From positions 5,146,001 to 5,210,000 of the forward strand of contig NZ_CP062008.1 of the NCBI RefSeq assembly GCF_005670685.2: DNA of 64,000 bases, read 5' to 3'. The position numbers and the translations under genes are program-made. Shown piece after piece: positions 49,673-59,891 of this stretch (within the stretch, counting starts at the first letter, position 1; every line of letters starts with the position of its first letter). The notes below the pieces were generated by a model. The model did not search any database. It had not been told where the DNA came from and saw only the letters and a program-made list of their open reading frames with translations. This DNA is from Mycolicibacterium mucogenicum DSM 44124. Its GTDB lineage: Bacteria > Actinomycetota > Actinomycetes > Mycobacteriales > Mycobacteriaceae.

Positions 49673-50652
49673 TTCGCTGCCTCCCATGCGTACAGGCTCC
49701 AGGCCGGACTGACGTCGCTGTCCGGGAAGTCGAGGAACGTTGCGCTGACCGGCATTCCGATTTTCACGTCGTCATGCTCGACGCCGCGCAGCTCACCGAG
49801 CATGCGCACGCCTTCTTCGAGTTCGACGAGCGCGATGATGAACGGCAGGCTGCGGCCGGGCACCTTCGGCGCGTGGTGCACGACGTAGCTGAACACCGTG
49901 CCGCGGCCCGAGGAAACAAGATAATCGGACGGGGCGACAGGCTCTCTGTGGTCCTTCCATATCGCCGGCACCGGCGGGTGCTGCAGCGAACCGTCGGGCC
50001 GCTTCTGGATCCGCAGTTCGTGCGCGTTGACGCCGTCCCAGAAGAACTGGGTGTCGCGCGACGACGACGGCCGCATCAGCTTGTCCGGGTCCAGATCCGA
50101 TAGAGCGGAACCGGTTACATCCTTCTCCTCGGCCTCCTTACCCTGCTTGTTGGCGGGCAGGAACTTCATGATGCGCCAGTCCATGTCGGCGACTTCCTCG
50201 TCGCCGACATGCCAGCGGATCTTCTGGTTGACGAAGTAGCCCTCGCCCAGCGCCGTCTGCTTCGGACCCACCACGTCGGTGACCTCGGCGCTGATACTGA
50301 CGCGCTCACCCGGCTGCAGGTAGCGGTGGTAGGTCTGGTCGCAGTTGGTGGCGACGACGCCGACGTACCCGGCCTCGTCGAACAACTTCATGATCCGGGC
50401 CAGCGGATCGTCGTCGGACCGGGTGCGGCCCAGGCCCATCATGGTCCATACCTGGATCATGGCGGGCGGCGCCACGATGCCGGGATGCCCGGCGGCCTTG
50501 GCCGCCTCCTCGTCGACGTAGATCGGGTTCTTGTCGCCGATCGCGTCGGTCCAGTGGTGAATCATGGGCTGGTTCACCGGATCCCGGCTCAGGGTCGGTT
50601 TGCTGCGCCCGGATGCGACGATCTCGTCGATACCGGCCTGAAGATCAGTCAT
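49669..50652 (-). CDS. chsH2: ChsH2, MaoC-like + DUF35 bifunctional protein
   Basis: 327 residues, ortholog of Rv3542c. The N-terminal MaoC-like part (1-180, HWTDAIGDKNPIYVDEEAAKAAGHPGIVAPPAM, abridged) pairs with ChsH1. The C-terminal DUF35 part (~190-327; DTQFFWDGVNAHELRIQKRPDGS ..., FSYVVHHAPKVPGRSLPFIIALVELEEGVRM) binds and activates Ltp2. The frame extends upstream to 50781; ATG 50652 gives the family start. Eleven bp from chsE2. Confidence 0.95.
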   Translation of the reverse strand: MTDLQAGIDEIVASGRSKPTLSRDPVNQPMIHHWTDAIGDKNPIYVDEEAAKAAGHPGIVAPPAMIQVWTMMGLGRTRSDDDPLARIMKLFDEAGYVGVVATNCDQTYHRYLQPGERVSISAEVTDVVGPKQTALGEGYFVNQKIRWHVGDEEVADMDWRIMKFLPANKQGKEAEEKDVTGSALSDLDPDKLMRPSSSRDTQFFWDGVNAHELRIQKRPDGSLQHPPVPAIWKDHREPVAPSDYLVSSGRGTVFSYVVHHAPKVPGRSLPFIIALVELEEGVRMLGELRGVEHDDVKIGMPVSATFLDFPDSDVSPAWSLYAWEAAK

Positions 50653-50663
50653 CGATCGCCCTC

Positions 50664-51827
50664 CTACCGCGAAACCCGCGGAACCTTGAGGCCCGATGCG
50701 GCGATCATCTCGCGCATGACCTCGTTGACTCCGCCACCGAAGGTGATGACCAGGTTGCGCTTGGCCATGGTGTCCAGCCACTGCAGCAACTGGGCGGTAT
50801 GCGTGTCGGCCGGGTTGCCGAAGCGTCCGACGACCTCTTCGGCCAGCCGGCTCACTTCCTGAATGCGCTCGGTGGAAAAGACTTTCGTCGCGGCCGCATC
50901 GGCGACGGCGATGTTCTCGCCGGACGAGGCGACCTGCCAGTTGAGCAGTTCGTTGAGCCGCATGATCGTCTTGATCTGCCCCAGCAGCTGCTTGGCCTCC
51001 GGATTGTCCAGCGGGACAACGCCGTCGGAGCCCGGCTGAGAGGCCCAGCTGTGCACCTGCTCGTAGATGCCGGCCACGCGACCGGCCGGGCCCAGGCCGA
51101 CGCGCTCGTGGTTGAGCTGCGTGGTGATGAGCTTCCAGCCGCCGTTCTCCTCACCGACCAGCATGTCGGCGGGCACCCGCACGTCGTTGTAGTACGTCGT
51201 GTTGGTGTGGTGGGCACCGTCGGACAGGATGATCGGGGTCCAGGAGTAGCCCGGGTCCTTGGTGTCGACGATCAGGATCGAGATGCCCTTGTGCTTCGCC
51301 GCAGTCGGGTCGGTGCGACAGGCCAGCCACACGTAGTCGGCGTCGTGGGCGCCGGTGGTCCACATCTTCTGGCCGTTGACGATGTACTCATCGCCGTGCC
51401 GCACCGCGGTGGTCCGCAGCGACGCCAGGTCGGTGCCGGCTTCGGGCTCGGAGTAGCCGATCGCGAAATGAACCTCACCGGAAAGGATTCCGGGCAGGAA
51501 CTTCTTCTTCTGTTCCTCGGTGCCGAGCAGCTGCAGGGTGGGTCCCACGGTCTGCAGCGTGACCATCGGCAGCGGGATGTCGGCGCGGTTGGCCTCGTTG
51601 ATGAAGATCTGCTGCTCGATGGGCCCGAAGCCCAGGCCGCCGTACTCCTTGGGCCAGCCCACACCGAGCTTGCCGTCGCTGCCCATGCGCTTGATGACGG
51701 CGCGGTAGGCCTCGTTGTGCCGGTCGGTCTCCATCGCCGCCGCCTCTTCGGGCGTGATCAGCGTCGAAAAGTACTCGCGCAGTTCGGATTGCAGCTTGCG
51801 CTGTTCCGCGGTCAGGTCGATAAACAT
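50664..51827 (-). CDS. fadE29: FadE29 (ChsE2), acyl-CoA dehydrogenase subunit
   Basis: 387 residues, ortholog of Rv3543c, same length. ACAD signatures GYSEPEAGTDLASLRTTAV (~120), NGQKMWTTGAHDADYVWLAC and VITFGGGVNEVMREMIA. With FadE28 it forms ChsE1-ChsE2, dehydrogenating 3-oxo-4-pregnene-20-carboxyl-CoA (C3 side chain). ATG 51827 overlaps the chsE1 stop by 1 nt (TGATG), coupling the subunits. Confidence 0.95.
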   Translation of the reverse strand: MFIDLTAEQRKLQSELREYFSTLITPEEAAAMETDRHNEAYRAVIKRMGSDGKLGVGWPKEYGGLGFGPIEQQIFINEANRADIPLPMVTLQTVGPTLQLLGTEEQKKKFLPGILSGEVHFAIGYSEPEAGTDLASLRTTAVRHGDEYIVNGQKMWTTGAHDADYVWLACRTDPTAAKHKGISILIVDTKDPGYSWTPIILSDGAHHTNTTYYNDVRVPADMLVGEENGGWKLITTQLNHERVGLGPAGRVAGIYEQVHSWASQPGSDGVVPLDNPEAKQLLGQIKTIMRLNELLNWQVASSGENIAVADAAATKVFSTERIQEVSRLAEEVVGRFGNPADTHTAQLLQWLDTMAKRNLVITFGGGVNEVMREMIAASGLKVPRVSR

Positions 51828-52831
51828 CAGGCTCCCACCAGATCGAGACGGTGCGACGGACCCCCGAGCAGGCGGTTCAGGTCCTTGATCGAGGAGTAGT
51901 AGCGGTCCATCGGGTAGGTGATGTCCATGCCCATGCCGCCGTGCAGGTGATGGCACAGCCGCATGGCCGGCGGGGCCTGCGAGGTCAGCCAGTAGCCCAG
52001 GATCGCCAGGTCCTCGGCTGCGTCGAGCCCCTCCGACAACCGCCACACCACGGAAGTGGACACGAGATCGATTGTCCGCGAGGCGATGTAGACCTCGGAC
52101 AGCTGCGCCGCCACCGTCTGGAACGTGGACAGCGGCCGGCCGAACTGCTCGCGGGTCGCGGTGTAGTCGGCCGTCAGCCGCAGCGCACCGGCCACCAGGC
52201 CGGCACCGAACGCCCCGATCATGGCCAGCGCCAACTCGTTCACCCGCGCCACCGTGGCACCGGCCAGCACGTCGTCGTCGGCCACTGCCACGTCGGCGAA
52301 GGTGACGACGTATTCGTCCGAGCCGTTGGCGGTCGGGGTCTTCGCGACCGTCACACCGGCGGCCTTCGGTGACACGACGACCACACCACTGTCGGTGGTG
52401 ACCAGCAGCCACTGCGCCGTCTCGGCATACGGCACACCGATTTTGGTGCCGTTGAGCTTGCCGCCGGCGTAGCTGGTCGACGGCTTCTCCGGCAGCTGGT
52501 TGCCGGCTTCGTTCAGTGCGGCGGACAGCACCGCGCCCTGCGCGACGCCCGCCAGGTACCGGTCCTGCTGCGCTTCGGTGGCCAGGTCGACCAGCGGCAC
52601 CAGGGCGAGCCCGATGGTGGCGAGTGCCGGTCCGGTGGTGCCGCGCCGACCGATCTCGGTCAGCGCGGTGGCCGCCTCCGGCAGCCCCAACCCGTCACCG
52701 CCCAAGCGGTCCGGCACTGCCAGTGCCACGACGCCACCGGAAACCAGTGCGTCCCAAGTGTTTTCCCGCTCGAGCACAGAGGTCACCACATCGGCGACAG
52801 CCTGCTGCTCGGGGCTCGGTGTGAAATCCAC
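51827..52831 (-). CDS. fadE28: FadE28 (ChsE1), acyl-CoA dehydrogenase subunit
   Basis: 334 residues, ortholog of Rv3544c, partner of FadE29. It is the shorter subunit and lacks the GYSEPxAGTD loop; it has TREQFGRPLSTFQTVAAQLSEVYIA and HLHGGMGMDITYPMDRYYSSI. Start is GTG 52831 (MDFTPSPEQQ) after a strong AAGGAGG. 48 bp downstream of cyp125 in the igr operon. Confidence 0.94.
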   Translation of the reverse strand: MDFTPSPEQQAVADVVTSVLERENTWDALVSGGVVALAVPDRLGGDGLGLPEAATALTEIGRRGTTGPALATIGLALVPLVDLATEAQQDRYLAGVAQGAVLSAALNEAGNQLPEKPSTSYAGGKLNGTKIGVPYAETAQWLLVTTDSGVVVVSPKAAGVTVAKTPTANGSDEYVVTFADVAVADDDVLAGATVARVNELALAMIGAFGAGLVAGALRLTADYTATREQFGRPLSTFQTVAAQLSEVYIASRTIDLVSTSVVWRLSEGLDAAEDLAILGYWLTSQAPPAMRLCHHLHGGMGMDITYPMDRYYSSIKDLNRLLGGPSHRLDLVGA

Positions 52832-52879
52832 CCGAATCCTCCTTGATTCGTGTTACCGGACTACTGCAGTCAGTCGCCG

Positions 52880-54127
52880 TCAGTGCTGGACGGGGCACTT
52901 ACCCGTGTAGTCAACCTGCCAGTGCTTGATGCCGTTGAGCCAGCCCGACATGAGCCGCTCGGGCTCACCGACCGAGGCCAGGTCCGGCATATGGTCGGCG
53001 ATGGCGTTGAACATCAGGTTGATGGTCATGCGCGCCAGGTTGGCGCCGATGCAGTAGTGCGCGCCGGTGCCGCCGAAGCCGACGTGCTGGTTAGGCGAGC
53101 GCAGGATGTTGAAGGTGTGCGGGTCCTCGAACACCTCTTCGTCGAAGTTGGCCGAACGGTAGGACATGACGACCCGCTCGCCCTTCTTGATCTTCACGCC
53201 ACCGAGCTCGGTGTCCTCCAGCGCGGTGCGCTGGAATGCGGTAACCGGTGTGGCCCAACGGACGATCTCGTCGGCGGCCGACTCCGGACGCTCCTTCTTG
53301 TACAGCTCCCACTGGTCGGGGTTCTGGGAGAAGGCGATCATGCCGTGCGTGATCGAGTTACGGGTGGTCTCGTTACCGGCCACGGCCAGCATCACCACGA
53401 AGAAGCCGAACTCGTCGTCGGACAGTTTCTCGCCGTCGAGGTCGGCCTCGATCAGCTGCGTGACAATGTCGTCGGTCGGGTTCTTGGCCCGCTCTGCGGC
53501 CATGTTCATGGCGTAGGTGATCAGCTCGAACGACGATGCGGCCGGGTCGATGTGGGCGTACTCGGGGTCCTCGCCTGCGGTCATCTCGTTGGACCAGTTG
53601 AACAGCTTGTCGCGGTCTTCCTGCGGCACACCGAGCAGTCCGGCGATGGCCTGCAGCGGCAGTTCGCACGAGACCTGCTCGACGAAGTCACCGGTGCCCG
53701 ACGCGGCGGCGGTCTCGGCGATCTTCTGGGCCCGCTCGTTCAGCTCGGCCTGCAGGCGGCCGATGGCTCGCGGGGTGAAGCCGCGGGAGATGATCTTGCG
53801 CAGCCGGGTGTGCTGCGGGGCGTCCATGTTCAGCAGCACGGCGCGCTGCACGTCGACGGCGTCACGCGTCATGGCCTGCGGCCACACCGGAATCGCGCCA
53901 TCGGGCGCGCTGCCGAAGATGTCGTTCCGCTTCGACACCTCTTTGACGTCGTCGTAGCGGGTGACGATCCAGTAGCCCTTGTCACCGAAGCCACCGGTGC
54001 CGCCGGGCACGTCCACCCAGTGGATCGGCTCGGACTTGCGCAGCTCCGCGAGTTCCTCGACAGGCAGCCGCTCCAGGTTGAGGTTCGCGTCCAACAAGTC
54101 GAGATCGGACGGGATGGGGCAGGGCAT
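52880..54127 (-). CDS. cyp125: CYP125, steroid C26-monooxygenase
   Basis: 415 residues, ortholog of Rv3545c. Major P450 oxidising the cholesterol side chain at C26 to the acid. I-helix AGNETTR (250-256), ExxR E287-R290, heme loop FGGTGAHYCIG with Cys359; C-terminal SGWLNGIKHWQVDYTGKCPV is the family mark. ATG 54127 follows AAGGAG; an in-frame Met at 54175 lacks such a site. First gene of the igr operon; KstR operator 54261-54274 and TACTCT -10 (54259-54254) give a ~120-nt leader. Confidence 0.96.
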   Translation of the reverse strand: MPCPIPSDLDLLDANLNLERLPVEELAELRKSEPIHWVDVPGGTGGFGDKGYWIVTRYDDVKEVSKRNDIFGSAPDGAIPVWPQAMTRDAVDVQRAVLLNMDAPQHTRLRKIISRGFTPRAIGRLQAELNERAQKIAETAAASGTGDFVEQVSCELPLQAIAGLLGVPQEDRDKLFNWSNEMTAGEDPEYAHIDPAASSFELITYAMNMAAERAKNPTDDIVTQLIEADLDGEKLSDDEFGFFVVMLAVAGNETTRNSITHGMIAFSQNPDQWELYKKERPESAADEIVRWATPVTAFQRTALEDTELGGVKIKKGERVVMSYRSANFDEEVFEDPHTFNILRSPNQHVGFGGTGAHYCIGANLARMTINLMFNAIADHMPDLASVGEPERLMSGWLNGIKHWQVDYTGKCPVQH

Positions 54128-54260
54128 GGTGTCTCCTTGGGGAATCCAACGCCTCAGAACAGGGTTCCGAGACAAATCCTTCTAGTTCGGCGTTGCGACC
54201 ATTGAAACACGCCTTCACCGCAGATAAAAGGCACGTCCCGATGATTGCTTGTCAGAGTAA

Positions 54261-54272
54261 TGAAACGTGTTC

Positions 54273-54274
<2 letters not shown>
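54261..54274. promoter_or_regulatory. KstR-type operator between cyp125 and fadA5
   Basis: tgaaacgtgttcta fits TnnAACnnGTTnnA. TAGCCT (54273-54278) begins with its last two bases on the plus strand. Confidence 0.87.
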
Positions 54275-55436
<1,162 letters not shown>

Positions 55437-55458
55437 AGCGAGGAGCAGGGTCGCCACC

Positions 55459-55953
55459 ATGGCCGACGGGGAAATGAGCGACAGGCAGCTGAAGATCCTG
55501 AATTCCAAGGGAATGCAGGTCGGCTTCAAGTGGATGTCGCGGATCAACACCTGGGCATTCCGGGCCACCGACGGCCGGATCGGCGCCAAGTGGCGGCTGG
55601 GCTCCAAGCCCGTCGCCACTCCCCCGCCCGTCGGGATCCTGACCACGATCGGCCGCAAATCCGGCGAGCCCCGCGACAGCCCGTTGTTGTACCTGCGTGA
55701 AGGCGACCGCATCGTCGTCGTCGCCTCGCAGGGCGGCCGCGACACGCACCCGATGTGGTACCTGAACCTGGTTGCCAACCCGAAGGTGAAGTTCCAGGTG
55801 CGCGGCGAGAAACTGCAGCTGACCGCCCGTGAGGCCACCGATGCCGAACGCGACGAGTACTGGCCCAAGCTCGACGCCATGTACCCCGACTTCGTCGACT
55901 ACCGCTCGCACACGGACCGGAAGATTCCGATCATCCTGCTCGACCCGGCCTGA
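55459..55953 (+). CDS. ddn: Ddn-family deazaflavin (F420)-dependent nitroreductase
   Basis: 164 residues, equivalent to Rv3547. Split beta-barrel protein that uses F420H2; in M. tuberculosis the ortholog reduces menaquinone-type quinones and activates nitroimidazole prodrugs. KWMSRINTWAFRATDGRIGAKW, LTTIGRKSGEPRDSPLLYLREGDRIVVVASQGG and DTHPMWYLNLVANPKV are the family signatures. ATG 55459 with AGGAGCAGGG upstream; the longer frame lies over the fadA5 end. Same operon as fadA5, ended by a strong terminator. Confidence 0.88.
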   Translation: MADGEMSDRQLKILNSKGMQVGFKWMSRINTWAFRATDGRIGAKWRLGSKPVATPPPVGILTTIGRKSGEPRDSPLLYLREGDRIVVVASQGGRDTHPMWYLNLVANPKVKFQVRGEKLQLTAREATDAERDEYWPKLDAMYPDFVDYRSHTDRKIPIILLDPA

Positions 55954-55963
55954 GCACAGACCG

Positions 55964-56006
55964 AAAAAAACTCCCCTGGACGCCCGTCGTCCCAGGGGAG
56001 TTTTTT
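55964..56006 (+). terminator. Classical intrinsic terminator after ddn
   Basis: 15-bp stem (aaaaaactcccctgg / ccaggggagtttttt) with six T at 56001-56006. Confidence 0.9.
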
Positions 56007-56075
56007 CGTGATCGGTGAACCGATCAGGCCCGGCGATCGTGATCCGAAAGGGGCTCTCACGATCGGAGAAATCTC

Positions 56076-56369
56076 ATGAACCGCTCCATCATCCTCCCGT
56101 GTGTGGTCACCGCATTCGTCGCGCTGTCGCCCGCCGGCGTCGCCCTCGCCGACAACCCACACGCCCCCGGCACCACCGGCCAACCCGGCAAGGAGGCCAG
56201 CGACAACCCCGCTCTGAAGCCGCCGGGCTTCAGCAGCCAGGGATTCGCCAACGCTGAACAGCATTACGCGGGAAGCGAATTGAACCCGAACAGGGGAAAC
56301 ACGGACAAGGCCGTCAGCCAATACGACGTCGCCGGATTCCAATGGGAGCAGCACCACCCGGCAGGCTAG
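56076..56369 (+). CDS. Small secreted protein of unknown function (97 aa)
   Basis: Signal peptide MNRSIILPCVVTAFVALSPAGVALA followed by a hydrophilic, Gly/Pro/Asn-rich mature part (DNPHAPGTTGQPGKEASDNP ... FANAEQHYAGSELNPNRG ... SQYDVAGFQWEQHHPAG) with no Cys. ATG 56076 is preceded by AGAAATC-type purines. I do not recognise a family; several actinobacterial small secreted proteins look like this. A weakly related in-frame extension at 56015 lies outside the signal peptide. Confidence 0.65.
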   Translation: MNRSIILPCVVTAFVALSPAGVALADNPHAPGTTGQPGKEASDNPALKPPGFSSQGFANAEQHYAGSELNPNRGNTDKAVSQYDVAGFQWEQHHPAG

Positions 56370-56493
56370 GCGCGGCGCCCTGCGCGCGCCAGCAAAGTTC
56401 ATCCGGTAATTGACGGAAGAGACTAGACAGATTCATAGATGTGTACATAGTGTGGCCCTGCACACATCCAGGGCCAACACTATGGAGCCGTCT

Positions 56494-57894
56494 ATGTCAT
56501 CAATGGTCCGGCTGAACCACAGCCGAACATTCAAACGCGGGGCTCGAGCCGCGGCCGTTCTGGTCGCCGCCGTCTTCATGTTCCTCACCTCGGCCTTTTC
56601 GGCCTGGGCCGCAACGAACATCACCATCACGTTTGTCCGGCACGGCGAATCCGAGGGGAACGCCTCGGGCCTCATCGACACCAAGATCCCGGGCCCCAAC
56701 CTGACGACGACGGGCCAGACCCAGGCCCAGACGGTGGCCGGCGTCCTCGCCAATGACGGCCTGGCACACGACGCCATCTTCGCCTCGGACATGGTGCGCA
56801 CCCAGCAGACCGCAGCGCCGTACGCCACCGCGACCGGCATGCCGGTGACGGTGCTGAGCGGTCTCCATGAGGTGCAGGCCGGCATCTTCGAAGGCCAGTC
56901 GCAGGACTCCGGCTTCGCCCGCATTCTCTACGCGCTGATCCCGCTGTCCTGGGCCACCGGCAACCTCCTGATGCCGATGCCCGGTTCGCCCGATGCCAAT
57001 GGCGCGGTCTTCCAGGACCGGTTCAACGGCGCGGTCGACGACATCTACAACAGCGGCGCGCAGAACCCGGTGGCCTTCGCGCACGGCATGTCGATCATGG
57101 CGTGGACCCTGATGAACGTCGAAAACCCCGACCTCACCCTGATGCTGAAGCACCCGCTGGGCAACACCGAGATCGTCACCGTGACCGGCAACCCCGAGGA
57201 CGGCTGGACCCTGGAGAACTGGGGCGGTATCGCCGTCACGCAGAACCCGGCCCTGCCTACCAAGCTGTTCGTCAACGTACGCGACGCCGTCAAGGTGCCG
57301 CAGATGGCGCTCTACAACGTCGCGAAGGCCCTGCGGACCGGCAACATCGCCAACGTCGCCAACGCTATTCGGGACGGGGTGTTCGATACCGCCAAGGCCG
57401 TCGTGAACCTTCCGATCAACGTGGTCAAGAGCGTCGTGAAGTCCATCCAGACCGGCACCGTCTTCAAGGCGGCACCCCCGCCGGCGTCGGTGCAGGCCGT
57501 CACCCCAAATACCGCCGCAGCGAAAGAGGCCGACAGCGCCGACAAGCCCGCGGTGACGCCGACGCTCGCCAAGCAGGTCTCCGCCCTGAAGCCGGCCACC
57601 ACCGGCACGAAGGACAAGACCGTCAAGACCACCAAGGTCGACGACACCCCGGCTGACACCACCAAGGCCGACGACGTCAAGGCCGGCGATACGAAGGCCG
57701 GTGATTCCAAGGCCGAGGACACCCCGAAGGCCGGCACCGGCGACAAGGGCGCCGAGGACAAGGGCACCAAGGTCAAGAAGGACAAGCCGAAGGAGGACAA
57801 GTCCGACAAGGCCGACAAGCCCAAGGCCGAAAAGCCGAAGAAGGCGGAGAAGCAGCAGAAGGACAAGGCCGCCAAGGCCGACGCCGCCAAGTAA
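56494..57894 (+). CDS. Secreted histidine-phosphatase-family enzyme with Lys-rich tail
   Basis: 466 residues. Signal peptide (AAAVLVAAVFMFLTSAFSAWA), then a histidine-phosphatase/PGAM domain (~40-300): FVRHGESEGN (RHG nucleophile), SDMVRTQQTA, and FAHGMSIMAW (second His). Residues ~350-466 are disordered: a KA(G)D repeat run (DDVKAGDTKAGDSKAEDT) and a Lys-rich end (KKAEKQQKDKAAKADAAK). Exported phosphatase or phosphoesterase of unknown substrate. Start choice: ATG 56494 has GGAG 6 nt upstream; ATGs at 56482 and 56503 are alternatives. Confidence 0.78.
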   Translation: MSSMVRLNHSRTFKRGARAAAVLVAAVFMFLTSAFSAWAATNITITFVRHGESEGNASGLIDTKIPGPNLTTTGQTQAQTVAGVLANDGLAHDAIFASDMVRTQQTAAPYATATGMPVTVLSGLHEVQAGIFEGQSQDSGFARILYALIPLSWATGNLLMPMPGSPDANGAVFQDRFNGAVDDIYNSGAQNPVAFAHGMSIMAWTLMNVENPDLTLMLKHPLGNTEIVTVTGNPEDGWTLENWGGIAVTQNPALPTKLFVNVRDAVKVPQMALYNVAKALRTGNIANVANAIRDGVFDTAKAVVNLPINVVKSVVKSIQTGTVFKAAPPPASVQAVTPNTAAAKEADSADKPAVTPTLAKQVSALKPATTGTKDKTVKTTKVDDTPADTTKADDVKAGDTKAGDSKAEDTPKAGTGDKGAEDKGTKVKKDKPKEDKSDKADKPKAEKPKKAEKQQKDKAAKADAAK

Positions 57895-57908
57895 CAACAG
57901 CAAAGAGG

Positions 57909-57944
57909 CTCCCCCAGAACGAGTTTCGTTCTGGGGGAGTTTTT
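57909..57944 (+). terminator. Intrinsic terminator after the phosphatase gene
   Basis: 14-bp stem (ctcccccagaacga / tcgttctgggggag), 3-nt loop, followed by TTTTT. Confidence 0.9.
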
Positions 57945-57990
57945 CTTTCCGCGACGGAATCGGCGGCCGGGCCCCGTCGTTGTCGTTGAT

Positions 57991-58908
57991 ATGCCGACCG
58001 GAGTTGTGCTGGACCCCGACCGTACTTCCGCCAATCATGTCGCTGCCGCGATCGACCAGGCCCGCCGCGCCTACAACGCCGGCGTCGGCCAGGTGTGGAT
58101 AGCCCAGCAGTTCGACCACGACGCGATCTCGCTCGCCGGATACGTCGGCGCCGCGGTGCCGGGCCTTGGCGTCGGCACCTTTGTCGTACCGGTCAACCCG
58201 CGCCACCCGCTGACGCTCGCCTCCCAGGCGCTGACCGCTCAAGCGGCCACTGGCGGAAACTTCAGCCTCGGCCTCGGGCTGGGTGCGCACGCTCCTGAAC
58301 AGGTGGCTTTCGGTACCGCGTGGCCGAACACCATCGGCCGGCTGCGCGAACACCTGCAGGTGCTGCGGTCGATCCTGGATACCGGCACCGTCGACTTCCA
58401 CGGCGAAGAATTCACCGCAGCCCCAGAGTTTCCGGTGACGGTCGCCGGTGGCACGCCCCTGCCTGTCTATGTCGCGGCCATGGGGCCCAAGGCATTACGT
58501 GTGACAGGGGAATTGGCGGACGGCACCCTGCCCTATCTGGCCGGGCCGCGCACCATCGAGGAATTCATCGTGCCGACCATCTCCGAGGCGGCAATCGCAG
58601 CCGGCAGGCCCGCGCCCAAAGTGATTGCCGCGGTACCCGTTCTGGTGACCGACGACGTCGACGAGGGCCGCAACCGCGCGGCCGAGGCCCTTGAGTTCTA
58701 TGCGACGATCCCGTCGTACGCCAAGGTGATCGAACGCGAAGGCGTCGACTCGGTCATCGATCTCGCGGCGGTCGGCACTGCTTCGCAGGTGTCCACTCAA
58801 CTGCGCCGCTACCTGGCCGCAGGCGCGACCGATGTCGTACTCAGTCCGCTCGTCCGCACGGGAATCGCGGCGCTCGAACCGATCTGGGATGTCGCCGCCA
58901 CGCTGTGA
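57991..58908 (+). CDS. LLM-class F420-dependent oxidoreductase
   Basis: 305 residues. Luciferase-like TIM barrel: AYNAGVGQVWIAQQFDHDAIS, VGTFVVPVNPRHPLTLASQALT, FSLGLGLGAHAPEQVAFG and PVYVAAMGPKALRVTGELADGTLPYLAG. Related to M. tuberculosis F420 LLM enzymes. Its substrate is unknown. ATG 57991 with an ill-defined upstream region. Flanked by two terminators, so it is a single-gene unit. Confidence 0.77.
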   Translation: MPTGVVLDPDRTSANHVAAAIDQARRAYNAGVGQVWIAQQFDHDAISLAGYVGAAVPGLGVGTFVVPVNPRHPLTLASQALTAQAATGGNFSLGLGLGAHAPEQVAFGTAWPNTIGRLREHLQVLRSILDTGTVDFHGEEFTAAPEFPVTVAGGTPLPVYVAAMGPKALRVTGELADGTLPYLAGPRTIEEFIVPTISEAAIAAGRPAPKVIAAVPVLVTDDVDEGRNRAAEALEFYATIPSYAKVIEREGVDSVIDLAAVGTASQVSTQLRRYLAAGATDVVLSPLVRTGIAALEPIWDVAATL

Positions 58909-58919
58909 CGCAGACCCAA

Positions 58920-58960
58920 AAAAGCGTCCCCGCAACGTTATTCGTTGCGGGGACGCTTTT
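58920..58960. terminator. Bidirectional terminator between LLM gene and Rv3548c-like SDR
   Basis: 18-bp perfect arms (aaaagcgtccccgcaacg / its complement) with a 5-nt loop, in a 65-bp convergent gap. Confidence 0.85.
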
Positions 58961-58973
58961 GCGATCGCGGCTG

Positions 58974-59879
58974 TTACGAGCCGTAGACGGGCACCGCGGG
59001 ACGCGCCTTGGCCAGCAGGTCGGTGACCACGGGGCCCAGCTCAGCCGGGTCCCACTTGGCGCCCTTGTCGATCTCGGGGCCGTGCGCCCAGCCCTCGGCG
59101 ACGCGAATCTTGCCGCCTTCGAGCTCGAACACCTTGCCCGTGACGTCGCGCGACTCCACGCTGCCCAGCCACACCACCAGCGGGGAGATGTTCTCGGGGG
59201 CCATGGAGTCGAACGCCTGGTCCTGGGTGTTCATCGCATCGGCGAAGACGGTCTCGGTCATCCGGGTACGAGCCGATGGCGCGATGGCGTTGGCGGTGAC
59301 GCCGTAGCGGCCCATCTCGGTCGCGGCGACCAGCGTCAGCGCGGCGATGCCGGCCTTGGACGCGCTGTAGGTGGCCTGGCCGACGCTGCCCTGCAGGCCG
59401 GCGCCCGAGCTGGTGTTGATGATGCGGGCGTCGACGGTCTCGCCGGCCTTGGACTTCGCACGCCAGTACGCGGCGGCGTGCTTCATGGTGGCGAAGTGCC
59501 CCTTGAGGTGCACCGCGGTGACGGCGTCGAATTCGTCTTCGGTGGCGTTGGCGAACATACGGTCGCGGACGATGCCGGCGTTGTTGACCAGCACGTCGAG
59601 GGTGCCGTAGGTATCGACGGCCTGCTGGATCAGGGCCGCGGCCTGCTCCCAGTCGGCGACGTTCGAACCGTTGGCCACGGCCTCGCCACCGGCGGCGACG
59701 ATCTCGTCGACCACATTCTGCGCGGCGCTGCCGCCACCGGCGGGCGAACCGTCCAGGCCGACGCCGATGTCGTTGACCACGACGCGGGCACCTTCCGCGG
59801 CGAACGCGAGCGCGTGCTCACGCCCGATGCCGCCACCGGCACCCGTCACGATGACCACGCGGCCGTCGAGCAATCCCAT
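58974..59879 (-). CDS. Rv3548c-like SDR (MFE2-type dehydrogenase)
   Basis: 301 residues. VIVTGAGGGIGREHALAFAAEGARVVVND at the N-terminus, NNAGIVRDRMF (~107), YSASKAGIAALTL. As in Hsd4A, a C-terminal extension (~250-301) and RDRMF match the (3R)-hydroxyacyl-CoA dehydrogenase unit of MFE2. Its place is that of Rv3548c in the KstR2 regulon of C/D-ring degradation, so a ring-derived hydroxyacyl-CoA is expected. ATG 59879 is 12 bp downstream of the next SDR's stop. Confidence 0.85.
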   Translation of the reverse strand: MGLLDGRVVIVTGAGGGIGREHALAFAAEGARVVVNDIGVGLDGSPAGGGSAAQNVVDEIVAAGGEAVANGSNVADWEQAAALIQQAVDTYGTLDVLVNNAGIVRDRMFANATEDEFDAVTAVHLKGHFATMKHAAAYWRAKSKAGETVDARIINTSSGAGLQGSVGQATYSASKAGIAALTLVAATEMGRYGVTANAIAPSARTRMTETVFADAMNTQDQAFDSMAPENISPLVVWLGSVESRDVTGKVFELEGGKIRVAEGWAHGPEIDKGAKWDPAELGPVVTDLLAKARPAVPVYGS

Positions 59880-59891
59880 TTGATATCTCCC

